Shown here piece by piece: positions 13,001 through 23,624 of a DNA stretch of 64,000 nucleotides. The notes beneath the pieces were generated by a model that was not told the origin of the DNA, searched no databases, and saw only the letters and a list, made by a program, of their open reading frames with translations. Source of the stretch: Pithys albifrons albifrons (lineage: Eukaryota; Chordata; Aves; Passeriformes; Thamnophilidae); NCBI RefSeq assembly GCF_047495875.1, contig NC_092485.1:6024890-6088889 (forward strand), read 5' to 3'. Each line of letters opens with the position of its first letter. Position 1 is the first letter of the stretch. Position numbers and translations under genes: made by a program.

Positions 13001-16000
13001 ACCCACCCCCCACAATCTGAGCAGAGCACTCCCAGCTCAGGGCTGGCTTTGGGCACCAAGCACAACCCCTGCCCGTGCCCAGCCCTACCTTGCTGCAGGA
13101 TGGTGCCATCAGCATTCACAGGCTGGTACACGATGGTCTGGCCCTCAGCAGCCTGGGCCACCTGCTGCCCTTGCACTGCTATTTGCTGCTGGGTCTAAAC
13201 AAAACAAACAACACAGGAACTTTATACACTGCTCATTTTCCTCATGCTTTACAATTCCTGAATTAACACATGGTGCTTGAGATGTTCCAGGCACCTATTT
13301 CTGTTGCTCCATAACCAGCATCAAGAAATAGGCTGAAGCACAAACCAAAGAACTGGAGATAAAACACCTGAAGCACCTGTAAGATATTTTTTCTAACAGT
13401 ACAGTGTTCAATACTGAAAGAACAAATTCTGGGTTTCCTGTCTCAGTATGAATATGTGAAAGGAAGAACTATCCTGCTCCAAAATTTAATTTTGGTCCTA
13501 ACCAGAAACATCAGCAGAAACCCCAGGTGTGACTGAACTACTCCACAAATGGCCCAAGTATGGAACTAGCAATGCTTCATGTTTTCAGAATTCAACAGAG
13601 ACAAAAACAACCACGAACCAATAAAATACAGAGACACAATGGATAAAAACATGCAATTTAGTTATTCTGCCCCAGAGTTATGTATGAAAACACTACAAAA
13701 ACATGACATTTATTCTCATGTTCTCCTCAATATTAATAATTCCTTTTTTCCCCCTTTTTTACTTAACCACATCTTAAGATTTGTCAAGTTTCTCTTCCTG
13801 ATCCTCTCCAGAAAAGCCTTTCATGCTGTGCAGTTACCTGTGTCTGGCCAGCAGTAACTGCAGTCTGGGGCTGCTGTATAATGATCTGCTGGGTCTGGCC
13901 CTGCTGCCCCTGTACCTGCACAGCCTGCCCACCTTGAATCTGAATCTGACCTGGCTGGACCAACTGAATCTGTGGAAGAAAGAGTCAGAAAGGAACATTA
14001 ACTATGCCTCTGATTTCTCCCTCCTTGGCCTCAGCATGACCAAGTCATCTCTGAGGATGATTTACTGTTGCACAGAAAAAGCACCAAGTCTTCTCTTTTT
14101 CCATTTCAAACCGAGGAGTTTTAATGGATTCCTGCCTGTGGCACAGCCCCACAGGCACAGCAGAGGGCCCAGCATGCTGTGTCACTGAGCTCCAGCAGCT
14201 CCCACTGCTTACACAATAAATCAGGCAGAAGAAATAAATTATTCACACAAAACTGGTAATAATAATAGTCAGGTGAAAGAACAAGAGGACTAAGATTTAA
14301 GACATCTGTGGAGTGTTAATTATCCAGCATACAGAAGTACTCCTGGTATATATAAAGTTGTCCTCAGCTTTGCAAAGTCTTTCCATCACCATGGAACATT
14401 CTTAGATTAAAAAAGAGGAACTGGAACATGGTTTTAAGTTTGTGCTTAAAAACTCAGTTATGGATTTTCCTCCAACAACCAGATTGGAAAAAACCTGTTT
14501 AGTTTTCAACAAAAGAAATTTTGAATTAACCTCTCAAAACACCAAGCCATCATTTGCCTTCCTGGACTGTGCTGAACTGGATTCCTACATCCTACCCTAA
14601 ATCACCAGGACACCTCCATTGTGCCATGGTTACAGTTCTTCCCTTTGCTTGACAAACAAACACACTTCAACCACCTCTTTAAATTTACAAAACAAGTATT
14701 TCCAGATAATTGTTTCCAAAAAAATCCACCTCCAGACATCCTACAGTATTGCCTTCTGTGCAAGGGGATGTTTAAATTCCCCTTCAGCCACCACATACCA
14801 GATGAGCTTGAGCACAGGAGTTATTTTCAAGTTTGGGGGGTTTTTTTAATCGTTTCTCTGAGGCACAAACTGAGCAGGCCCCAGATCCCCAAGTACACTG
14901 CAAGGGCCAGGCAGAGGGAAATAAACCTGGACTAGTGGAAGGTGCCCCTGCCCACAGCAGGTGCTGGAACAGGATGGGTTTTCAGGTCCTTTCCAACCCA
15001 AACCACTCCATTACTGCATGAAAAACCCAGCCCAGCTGTATTTTAGTGGATTTCACCCCAAAGGTTTGCACCAAGGCATAAAGGATAAACCCCAACTCCA
15101 CAGCAGATTTCCCTGCGCTCCTGGCAGGGTTCAGGGCCAGTCCCACAGCACAACCAGCCCTGCTGCAGAGCCCGAGCCCTGCTGGGGTGGGAGCTGCCAG
15201 GCTGCCCCCGGGGGGCTGCACCAGCCCCTGTGTTTGCCTCACCTGCTGCAGCCCCTGCGTGCCCGACACCGGCACCTGCATGATGGTCTGGCCCTGCCCG
15301 CCGGGCACCGCCTGCACCATGATGGGCTGCCCCGTGGAGGTGATGAGCTGCCCTCCGCTCACCTGCACCATCAGAGGCTGCCCCTGCACCTGCAACCAGG
15401 AGAGAGGCAGGCAATGAAACAGCTGCACAGCACCCAACACAGCAGGGGAACACCCACACACAGCGGGGAAACACCTGCACACAGCAGGGAAACACCCGCA
15501 CACAGCAGGGGAACACCTGCACAGCACCCACACAGCAGGGAAACACCTGCACAGCACCCACACAGCAGGGAAACACCCACACACAGCAGGGAAACACCCA
15601 CACACAGCAGGGAAACACCTGCACACAGCAGGGAAACACCCGCACACAGCAGGGAAACACCTGCACACATCAGTGAAACACCTGCACACATCAGTGAAAC
15701 ACCTGCACAGCACCCACACACAGCAATGGAACACCTGCACAGCACCCACACACAGCAATGGAACACCTGCACAGCACCCACACACAGCAATGGAACACTC
15801 TGCACAGCACCCACACACAGCAATGGAACACCTGCACAGCACCCACACACAGCAATGGAACACTCTGCACAGCACCCACACACAGCAATGGAACACCTGC
15901 ACAGCACCCACACACAGCAATGGAACACCTGCACAGCACCCACACACAGCAGGGAAATACCTGCCCAGCTCCCCCAAACTCCACGGGAGGAGCAGCCTTA

Positions 16001-19000
16001 CCCATGGCAATGTGGTGCTCAGAGACCCCCAGCACAGGCACTACCCTGGGGTCAGAACAGCTCTGCTCTCTACAACCCCTTCCAGGATGTGCCACTGCAT
16101 TTAGTAAATTATCTGTTTCTCTTGCAGTCTAATTGCTACGAAGCAGGAAAAGCATTGCTACATTTTCCAGCCACAGTAACTACCTTCATGCACAGCCCAA
16201 GAGCAAAGCAGAATAAAAGAAACTCCATTATCCACATCACAATTACTGATCTTTAATTGGGGTTCCTATTGAGAGAGCTCTGGACAAGCTCCTCTGACAG
16301 GGAGGTTCTGGGGTGGCTTCAGCTCTCTCCAATTTCATGCCTTCAACACCTGCATTTCCTGACTGACACGGAGCAGGGGATGTGCTGAGGGAAACTCTGC
16401 ATGAGCATGAAGTGAAATTGTAACTGGAGCAACACAAAATGTAGTTCAGTGAGGAAAAGTGAAAACTGATGAGCAGCAGCCACTGCTGGGCCCAGCAAGG
16501 CTTAGAGTGGATTCACAAACACAAATATATTTATGAGGGTGGGCTGGCCCAGGAGCAACCTGGGCTGGTGGGAGGTGTCCCTGCCCATGGCAGGGATGGA
16601 ACTGGATGAGCTTTAAAGTCCCAACCAGTCTGGGATTCTGTTTTAAGTCTGGCAAGAGATTCTCTGGACTCTTGGCTCAGGTGTGTCTCTGGTCACCAAG
16701 AAGAAGGCCCATGAAAAGAAAAAGAAGGGGAAAATCTCTCTGTTTAAACACCCTCAGCTGCCAAATCCCCAAATTCTCCAAATTTACCTCAGAATATACT
16801 CTGCCTCTCTGTGAAATGCATTATGGACTAGGGAATCACTCACAAGCTCTGAGTTGTTTAGGAACAAGAGCAACATACCATGGCAGAAAGTCAGTGAGTT
16901 CCTGGGTTTCTCCTTGTGACTCTCTGGGAGCTGGGACAGTCAGGACACTCTGGGACCCCTGAGCAGAGTGAACCCTGCAGGGCTCACACCCCTCAGGGAA
17001 CAACCTCAGCAATGAGCCCTACCCTGGCTCTGGTGACTTCACAGGTCACCTCCCACCTGTGCCACTGCTGTCCCTCAGCCTGTGCAGGTCACAGCCACGT
17101 CCCTGCACACCCCAGCAGTGCTGGGCCTGGGTCACAGAGAGGAACATGCTCATGGCAGCCACAGAGAAGCACAGGCAGCAGCACACACCAATAAGCAGAA
17201 AGGAAAATGACACATTCCAGGAGGTTTGTTAATGAATTAGAGCAAGACAAAATGAAAAAGGGTAGGGAACATAACAACAGCCAGAGGCCACAGTGACCAG
17301 AGCCATCCAAGTCAGCCAACGTTCCAGACTTGAACTCTGAACATAAACAATGCTGTGTGTTCACTGTGCACCTGCACAGACCATTCCAGGCCCCTGGAAC
17401 TCTCCTGCTCTGCAGAATTCCAAACCAAACCAAACCCCTGAGAGCAAAGAGCTGTGCTAAATGCTATGGCAGCCCAGGGTCTGGCTCCTGCTTTTAGAAG
17501 GGTCTGTGTGCCCCTGTAAGGCCTGTGTGAGGTGGGAAATGGACCCTGCCAGGCAGAAAACATTCCACACCCAAACAAATCAATTCTTTCTGTCTGTGAT
17601 ATATTTACTGTTTGGAGTCCCACTGTTCCTGAATTGTTGTTCATTTGTAAATAAGAAATTGCATCAGCCAATATTGTCCCCAGGTGCCCTTTTAGTCAGA
17701 GGCAAAGGTTTCCCCCTTCCAGCTCGGGGCTCACCCACCCCCTCTGCCTGTCTGTCATGTAGGGAAGGCACAGAACTCCTCACAGGGGAGATCAGAAAAC
17801 TCATTTCCTTGGAACTACAGGAAATCTTTGGGGTTTATCTCCACTGTCACTTCCTCATCTGGGTGTTTTTCCCTTTGAAGCCCCATTTAACTATTCCCTT
17901 TCAGCCTCACAGCAGCAGCAAGTCCTTGGCATGCACCCAAGACCCCACTGGGGCTCCCAGGCCATGGCAAACCCCACAGCCTGTTCACAGCCAGCACAGG
18001 CACTGCTGCTGCCAAACCCTCCTGCTCCCACTCAGAGCCTGGAAACAACACAGCATTAGATATGTGGTGATGGGGAGGGTCATGCAGTGCTCAGAAACAC
18101 AATTAGAGAGATCACCACTACCTGGAGGGTCTGGACTTGCTGGCCTGAGGCCGATGCCACCTGGGCCTCAGTCTGCAGCTGGACAGCAGTGACACCTCCC
18201 TGCTGCTGGGAACAGGAACAGGGAGAGCTTAAACAGGGAAATGCACAGCTGGGCCACGAGACAACGACGAGGGTGAGGGCAAAATTCATACACACTGCTC
18301 TGGGAACAGCAGGAATGTTCAGCAAACCTAAGGCTGGAGTTCCAACACGTGACACTGAGAGGCTTCAACACCCCACCTGAATTCACCTACAAGGGACAGG
18401 AGGGATTGTTTTGCACAACCTGAAACCTGTTCCAGGGTTTTGTTCTTCTCAGTGCTCCTTTCACTGCCCAGGTTTATCACTGTGAAGGGTTCCAGGTTTT
18501 GGTCACACTGGTTTGTCACAACCAAGGCCACAAACCTCTTCCTGCCCCACAGTCTGAGCTTCATTTCTGCCCCCCACTGACCTTGAAGGACAACCTGGAG
18601 AGGCTGCAAGAGCAGTTAGAGCTAAAAGCCTTTTCTATCTTTAGCCTCCTTGGTAAGAGTCCCAAAATAATCTGTGTAACTGTGTTAGCACTGGGGAGCT
18701 GAAGGAACAGCTCTCTCCTCAGAGCTGAACTGCAACAGTCTGTTAAAACAACTTATTTTAGGAAAACATTTCATGGCAAATACAGGCGTTAAGAGCATGT
18801 ACTGACAAGGAAAGCCAGGGGATGGCTTTATCTCCTCTTTACCTAGAAAGTGTCAATAGAACCAAACAGATCCTTGGTTATCTGCTGGAAGCAGCTATTT
18901 CTGATAATGCCCATTGTAAAACTTTTTAACCTCAAGTGCAATCTTGTTGTGACTGAGGAAGTGAATTACATTCAGTAGAAGCAGCTGGTCCTTGCTGAAG

Positions 19001-19763
19001 CCAAAGCAAAGCAGAGCTCACTGAGAACACGACCCAGTGTCTCATCCCTCTGCAGGACAAACTACCAAACTCCTCTTGCCTTGAACTAGAACAAACTGAA
19101 GATGCAACAGAAATTCAGCAGCACAACTCACCTGAAAATACCTCACTAAATCTGAGTGAGAGCCCTTAAAACCCCAGCCCTGCTCAGCTGCACATCATAA
19201 CATGAACTCAGAACTTCCTTTGGGAAGGCTCAGTTCATTCCAAGCTCCATGGCTGGTTTGATTCCTGCACTGTGTGTTTGTTTTGATGCACTTGTAGCTC
19301 TAAAATGAACAATTTCAATAAATCCTTCACATGAGGAAGGTTGGAGGAAAAGCCTCTGTGGGCTTGAGCAAAACTTGCTTCAGTTTGGGGGGAATCCTGT
19401 GGACAACTGCCCGTTCCTGCTCCTGTTGTTCCCTCAGTTTTCAGAGATTTGTTACTCTCCTCACATCCCTGCCACTCTGCAAACTCCCTGTCCACACTGA
19501 AATCTGGCAACCTGAATTTCACCTTCTAATGAGTGTCCTTTAAAAGCCACATTCACTCTGCCCTTCAGCCAAGTCAGTCCCCTGAGCAGGTGCCAGGAGA
19601 ACACGGAGCCCCTCAGTGCCCCTGGGACCCTCTGGGGACACACAGGCTGTGCCAGTGCCCCCTCCAGCTGCCCTCCCCCCTGGCATACCTGCTGCTGGAT
19701 CTGCCCAGCCTGCACCACGATCTGCTCCGTGGAGCTGCTGCTGTTGGCCGTGTACTGCTCCAT
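10072..19763 (-). CDS. NFYA: Nuclear transcription factor Y subunit alpha
   Basis: Nine coding exons on the minus strand: 19689–19763 (ATG at 19763), 18119–18205, 15243–15389, 13838–13969, 13089–13194, 12487–12653, 11683–11856, 10882–10983 and 10072–10125 (TAA). All phases close, giving 347 residues, the length of the human long isoform. NF-YA is the sequence-specific subunit of the nuclear trimer NF-Y and contacts CCAAT. The Gln-rich activation region fills the first half. The NF-YB/NF-YC interaction helix (EEEPLYVNAKQYHRILKRRQ) and linker are in exon 11683–11856. The CCAAT-binding helix (RHRHAMARKRGEGGRF) is in 10882–10983. Exon 18119–18205 (29 codons, QQGGVTAVQLQTEAQV) is the cassette skipped in the mammalian short isoform; skipping keeps the frame. 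Its donor is ambiguous between gtagtg and the gtggtg three bases on; the latter restores the mammalian VV. Introns carry three minisatellites. Confidence 0.97.
11003..11403. repeat. 68-bp minisatellite, about 5.5 copies, in an NFYA intron
   Basis: The unit runs 'gggcttccctatggaaattc', then tactgctggaaaagggggac, then ctgagagagcagcacaattcccagggca, and repeats at 68-bp intervals (for example ggcttccct at 11032 and 11100). Copies differ by a few substitutions. The array ends about 20 bases from the acceptor of NFYA exon 10882–10983. In the NFYA direction each unit shows a pyrimidine run followed by ccagcag, resembling a 3' splice site. Confidence 0.9.
14926..15015 (+). mobile_element. CR1 LINE 3' fragment
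   Basis: It contains the CR1 tail motifs 'ctggactagtggaaggtgcc', cctgcccacagcagg and ggtcctttccaacccaaacca. It lies within an NFYA intron in antisense orientation to the gene. Confidence 0.8.
15418..15962. repeat. Compound minisatellite in an NFYA intron
   Basis: There are two related sub-arrays. About 15430–15715 is built of units near 20–32 bp around cacacagcagggaaacacc. About 15715–15960 has a more regular unit of about 33 bp (acccacacacagcaatggaa followed by cacctgcacagc). The array begins about 30 bases from the acceptor of NFYA exon 15243–15389. Long open frames on both strands here are repeat artefacts. Confidence 0.9.
16530..16641 (+). mobile_element. CR1 LINE 3' fragment
   Basis: 'ggagcaacctgggctggtgg' followed by gaggtgtccctgcccatggcagg, then gatgagctttaaagtccc, matches the CR1 3' end. 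It lies in an NFYA intron, antisense to the gene. Confidence 0.85.
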
Positions 19764-19779
19764 GGCCTGGGCTCCCTCG

Positions 19780-20735
19780 GGCTGGCACCTGCAGGGGCAG
19801 AGAGAGGGCACTGCTGTCCCCAGGGCTGGCACCTGGAACAGGCAAAGAGAGGGCACTGCTGTCCCCAGGGCTGGCACCTGGAACAGGCAAAGAGAGGGCA
19901 CTGCTGTCCCCAGGGCTGGCACCTGGAACGGGCAAAGAGAGGGCACTGCTGTCCCCAGGGGTGGCACCTGGAACGGGCAAAGAGAGGGCACTGCTGTCCC
20001 CAGGGCTGGCACCTGGAACAGGCAAAGAGAGGGCACTGCTGTCCCCAGGGCTGGCACCTGCAGGGGCAAAGAGAGGGCACTGCTGTCCCCAGGGCTGGCA
20101 CCTGCAGGGGCAGAGAGAGGGCACTGCTGTCCCCAGGGCTGGCACCTGGAATGGGCAAAGAGAGGGCACTGCTGTCCCCAGGGCTGGCACCTGCAGGGGC
20201 AAAGAGAGGGCACTGCTGTCCCCAGGGCTGGCACCTGCAGGGGCAGAGAGAGGGCACTGCTGTCCCCAGGGCTGGCACCTGGAACGGGCAAAGAGAGGGC
20301 ACTGCTGTCCCCAGGGCTGGCACCTGGAACGGGCAAAGAGAGGGCACTGCTGTCCCCAGGGGTGGCACCTGGAACGGGCAAAGAGAGGGCACTGCTGTCC
20401 CCAGGGGTGGCACCTGGAACGGGCAAAGAGAGGGCACTGCTGTCCCCAGGGCTGGCACCTGGAACAGGCAAAGAGAGGGCACTGCTGTCCCCAGGGCTGG
20501 CACCTGCAGGGGCAAAGAGAGGGCACTGCTGTCCCCAGGGCTGGCACCTGCAGGGGCAGAGAGAGGGCACTGCTGTCCCCAGGGCTGGCACCTGGAATGG
20601 GCAAAGAGAGGGCACTGCTGTCCCCAGGGCTGGCACCTGCAGGGGCAGAGAGAGGGCACTGCTGTCCCCAGGGCTGGCACCTGCAGGGGCAGAGAGAGGG
20701 CACTGCTGTCCCCAGGGCTGGCACCTGCAGGGGCA
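19780..20735. repeat. 44–45-bp minisatellite, about 21 copies, amplifying the NFYA exon-2 acceptor
   Basis: The unit is ggctggcacctgcaggggca, then gagagagggcactgctgtcccca. I count 21 copies of the ctgctgtcccc core. Variant units (gcaggggcag, ggaacaggca, ggaacgggca, ggaatgggca) recur in the same order in two blocks of seven to eight units, which points to internal block duplication. The first unit overlaps the 5' edge of NFYA exon 2: in the gene direction every unit reads as a pyrimidine tract, (c)cag, then gtgccagccc. The array is therefore made of repeated 3'-splice-site sequence. All long open frames through it are repeat artefacts. Confidence 0.93.
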
Positions 20736-22204
20736 ATGAAGAATTTCTCTATTCAAACATATTCCTCGTGTATTTGGGGAACCAGCAGCAGATTTCCCAG
20801 CACCTCTTGCTGCCTCTCATTCCTTGGCCCCTTCCCCACACACAGGGACACCCTCCTGAAATAAAACATCAGCTCCATCACCTCCTGGTCCCCACCTGGC
20901 TTCTCACAGGATCAACAAGGGAATTCTTACTGTTACTGTAAGGAAGTGTTTGATTTCTGTCCTGACTGCTACATTAGGGAAAGGAAACTCAGCCTGCAAC
21001 TTTAATTTTCGAAGTCTAAAGCATCAAACCCCCTCAGGCTCCCTCAGTTTTCCAAGGAATGCCATCAGAATTTTGTCACAGACTCCCTGGAACAGTTGCT
21101 GTGGTGACTGCAGCCGTTTTAGTTCCATCCTTTGCCTTTTACCCACAGTTTTTCACAGCCTGCCAGAACAAAAGAGGGCAAATATTCCTCCTGAGGGTGC
21201 TGGTGTTTGTCCTGGGGCCCCGTTCAGCTTTGCACTGGATGCTCCATTCCTGCCCCAGATGTCCACGGGCCTTCCCAGAGAGCTCCACGTTCCCTTCTCC
21301 GGGCAGTGTTTCCATGGCCAGCACAGGACACCAGGGCACTGGTTTTGCCCCAGCCAATCCTCTCCCTGGGAATGCTTCATCCCAGACCCAGGATCAGGCC
21401 TGGCTTGTTTAATTAACGTGTCAGCAGCACTGCAAGCCCAACTCTCTGCCCCAGCCGCGGCCAAAGCCACAGAGCAGATTTTACACGTCACCCTCCAGGG
21501 GATTATCTCACTGCCTTCCTCACACTCAGGGCGGCCAAGTTAACTTGGAGAGAGCAGCGCCGTGTCAGAGGCAGCACAGCAGCCCCTCCCCGGAGCTCCC
21601 GGGAACGGCGGAGCCTCCAGAGCAGGGGCAGAGTCGGCCGCTCTGGGTGCCCATCTGTGCACAGACACACCCAAGGGTCTCAGCTGGAAAGGACCTGCCG
21701 GGATCAGCAAAGCCCAACTGCTGGCCCTGCACAGCACTCCAAAAATACAAATATATTTATATACACACACACTTGTATATAGAAAAGAGGCCGCAGAAGC
21801 GGCACCAGTGCCAGTCTGCTCTGCGAACAACCCCCGCTAAGGGCAAACCCGCGCGACCAGCAGCCCCGGGGCTGTTTTAGGGCGCTGAACGGGCACAAGT
21901 TTCGGGGGCAGAGCCGGGCTGTGCCCGGGCGGGCCCGGCCCTCCCTCGGCCAGGGCGGGGGCACCGAGCGCGGCCGCGGCTCGAGCGGGGACACCGGGAG
22001 GATGGCGGGGGGGCGGCCCCGGCCCTGTGGCCGCGGGGAGGGCGGAGCGGGGCCAGGCCGGGTCTTCCCTGCCCCTCGCCGGCACCGCCGGGCCCCGGGA
22101 CCGCCCCAGCCCGGGAACAGCCGCCGGAGCGGAACAGCGGAGCGCCGGCCGGGTCACAGTTCCGCGCCGGTCCCGGTGACTGTGCGGTGCCGTGCTGAGC
22201 TGTG

Positions 22205-22275
22205 CCATTCCATGCCATTCCATCCCGCTCCATCCATCCCGTTCCATCCATCCCGTCCCGTCCCGGTCCCGCCCC
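22205..22275. repeat. Degenerate CCATCC/CCGTC-rich simple repeat
   Basis: Short reiterations of ccattccatcc and catcccgtcccg lie inside the presumed NFYA first intron, just downstream of its donor. This is simple sequence within the CpG island. Confidence 0.6.
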
Positions 22276-22282
22276 GGTCCCG

Positions 22283-22363
22283 CCAATCCCGCGCTCTCAC
22301 CGCGCCGCGCTCCGCTCCGCGCCCCGCCCTGATTGGCTCCGCCGCGCGGCCCCGCAGCCCAAT
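22283..22363. promoter_or_regulatory. Three CCAAT boxes in the NFYA promoter
   Basis: CCAAT occurs at 22283–22287 and 22359–22363 on plus, and ATTGG (CCAAT on minus) at 22332–22336, with the gattgg flank NF-Y prefers. The 27-bp separation of the last two is typical of paired NF-Y sites. NF-Y may thus bind the promoter of its own alpha subunit gene. Confidence 0.6.
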
Positions 22364-22400
22364 CAGCGCCCGCACTCGCCCGCCGCGCAAAATGGCGCCC
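22301..22400 (-). other. NFYA: Probable non-coding first exon of NFYA
   Basis: On the minus strand a gtgagagc donor sits at 22300/22301 inside a CpG island about 2.5 kb upstream of the ATG exon, which lacks a promoter of its own. Mammalian NFYA also has a non-coding first exon. The upstream limit is a guess placed near the CCAAT boxes; transcript data are needed to fix it. Confidence 0.45.
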
Positions 22401-22604
22401 AACCGCGGACAAAGGGGCGAGGGGCGGGGCCCGGCCCTCCCCGCGCCCTCTGCGCCTGCGCGGGGGCAGCGCCGCGCACGCGCCTGGAGAGGCCCCGCCC
22501 CCCGCGCGCGCACCGGAGGGGGACCCGCCAGGCCCCGCCCCCTGTCCCGGAATGTTCTGGGCCTGCACCATAGAGACGGTCCGCCCGCGAGGCCAGAGCG
22601 GCGC

Positions 22605-23125
22605 GGCCGCCATGTTGGGTGGGTCGGGGCCGCCATGTTGGGTGCGGCAGAACCGCCATGTTGGGTGCGGCAGAACCGCCATGGTGTGTGAGGCAGAACC
22701 GCCATGTTGGGTGTGGCAGACCCGCCATGTTGGGTGCGGCAGAACCGCCATGTTGGGTGCGGCAGAACCGCCATGGTGTGTGAGGCGGCACCGCCATGGT
22801 GTGTGGGTCGGGGCCGCCATGGTGTGTGAGGCAGAACCGCCATGGTGTGTGAGGCAGAACCGCCATGGTGTGTGGGGCAGAACCGCCGCGGTGTGTGAGG
22901 CGGCACCGCCATGGTGTGTGGGGCAGAACCGCCATGGTGTGTGGGGCAGAACCGCCATGGTGTGTGGGGCAGAACCGCCATGGTGTGTGAGGCAGAAATG
23001 CCATGGTGTGTGAGGCGGCACCGCCATGGTGTGTGAGGCGGCACCGCCGCGGTGTGTGAGGCGGCACCGCCGCTGCCCCGTGAGGAGGCTCCGCCGCGGT
23101 GTGTGAGGCGGCAGCTCCGCTGTGT
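22605..23125. repeat. 23-bp promoter minisatellite, about 23 units, with CCGCCATG cores
   Basis: The units read like ccgccatgttgggtgcggca or ccgccatggtgtgtgaggca with a 23-bp period. About 18 units retain the CCATG core. Six carry CCATGTT, which fits the YY1 core CCATNTT; most others carry GCCATGG, which matches the Kozak consensus. A few have decayed to ccgccgcgg. The array lies between the NFYA and OARD1 starts. Open frames on both strands through it are repeat artefacts. Confidence 0.9.
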
Positions 23126-23276
23126 GTGAAGCGGGCCTGGCATCCCGGCTGAGGCTGCGCCGCCTGTGTCCCCTTGCGGCGGCCCCGCCGTGCCGTGTCC
23201 TTGTCCCGCTGGGGCGGGGCCGGGCCGTGTCCCGTGTCCCCGGGGCGGGGCCGGGCCCTGCGGCGCGGCCGGAGCG

Positions 23277-23466
23277 ATGTGGGCGGTGCTGGGCAGGCTC
23301 GGCGTGGCGCAGGCCGCGGGCCCGGCCCGAAGGATCGCGGCGCTCAGCGCGGGGGCGGCCCCGGAGGGTCCCGGAGGGGCAGGAGGAGGAGGAGGAGGAG
23401 GAGGAGGAGGAGGAAGGCAGCAGCCCGGGGGGGCCCCGCTGTGCCGTGCCCCGGGACGGAGCTCAG
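23277..23466 (+). CDS. OARD1: Putative alternative N-terminal exon of OARD1 (mitochondrial-leader-like)
   Basis: An ATG at 23277 opens a frame of 63 codons to donor CAG|gtgccc at 23466/23467. Joined to the acceptor at 23590 the frame continues through 12 further codons, without a stop, into the usual OARD1 ATG. The leader begins MWAVLGRLGVAQAAGPARRI: basic, Ser/Ala-rich and free of acidic residues for the first 29 positions, like a mitochondrial presequence. It then runs into a poly-Gly tract made by GGA repeats. Without splicing, the frame would stop near 23526. It may instead be plain 5' UTR whose openness is accidental, because the region is GC-rich and short of stop codons. Confidence 0.45.
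23381..23416 (+). repeat. (GGA)n trinucleotide repeat
   Basis: About eleven GGA units occur in the first exon of OARD1. They encode poly-Gly if the upstream ATG is used, and lie in the 5' UTR otherwise. Confidence 0.85.
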
Positions 23467-23624
23467 GTGCCCCCGCCGCCCCTGGGCTGTCCCAGGCCTG
23501 TCCGCATCGTCCCGGCTGTCCCACATAAATCAGCCCGGCCTGGCGCCCGCTGCCAGCCCTAATAACTTGTTTTTCTCTCATCTTTGCAGCCGCAGGAGCG
23601 TTCTCCATACCCCACGTTGTTACC

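Larger units (their letters stand above)
21840..23520. promoter_or_regulatory. CpG island, inferred divergent NFYA/OARD1 promoter
   Basis: This is a dense CG-rich block with GGGCGGGGC-type Sp1/KLF sites between two head-to-head genes: NFYA on minus, OARD1 on plus. It also contains 'caaaatggcg' near 22388, resembling a YY1/Kozak-type initiator, and the 23-bp array. The divergent arrangement is inferred from gene orientation and first-exon donors. Confidence 0.75.

Noticed and set aside
15418..15962. Possible CRISPR-like array
   Set aside because: Units are directly adjacent minisatellite copies without unique spacers, in a vertebrate intron.
14961..16256. 431- and 342-codon frames with His/Thr/Gln-rich or Cys/Val-rich repeats
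   Set aside because: Repeat translations of the compound minisatellite in an NFYA intron. Only the short NFYA exon 15243–15389 is real.
19461..20941. Very long open frames (330–440 codons) on both strands
   Set aside because: They run through the 45-bp minisatellite in several frames at once. The peptides are pure repeat translations and the real NFYA exon lies inside a different, spliced frame.
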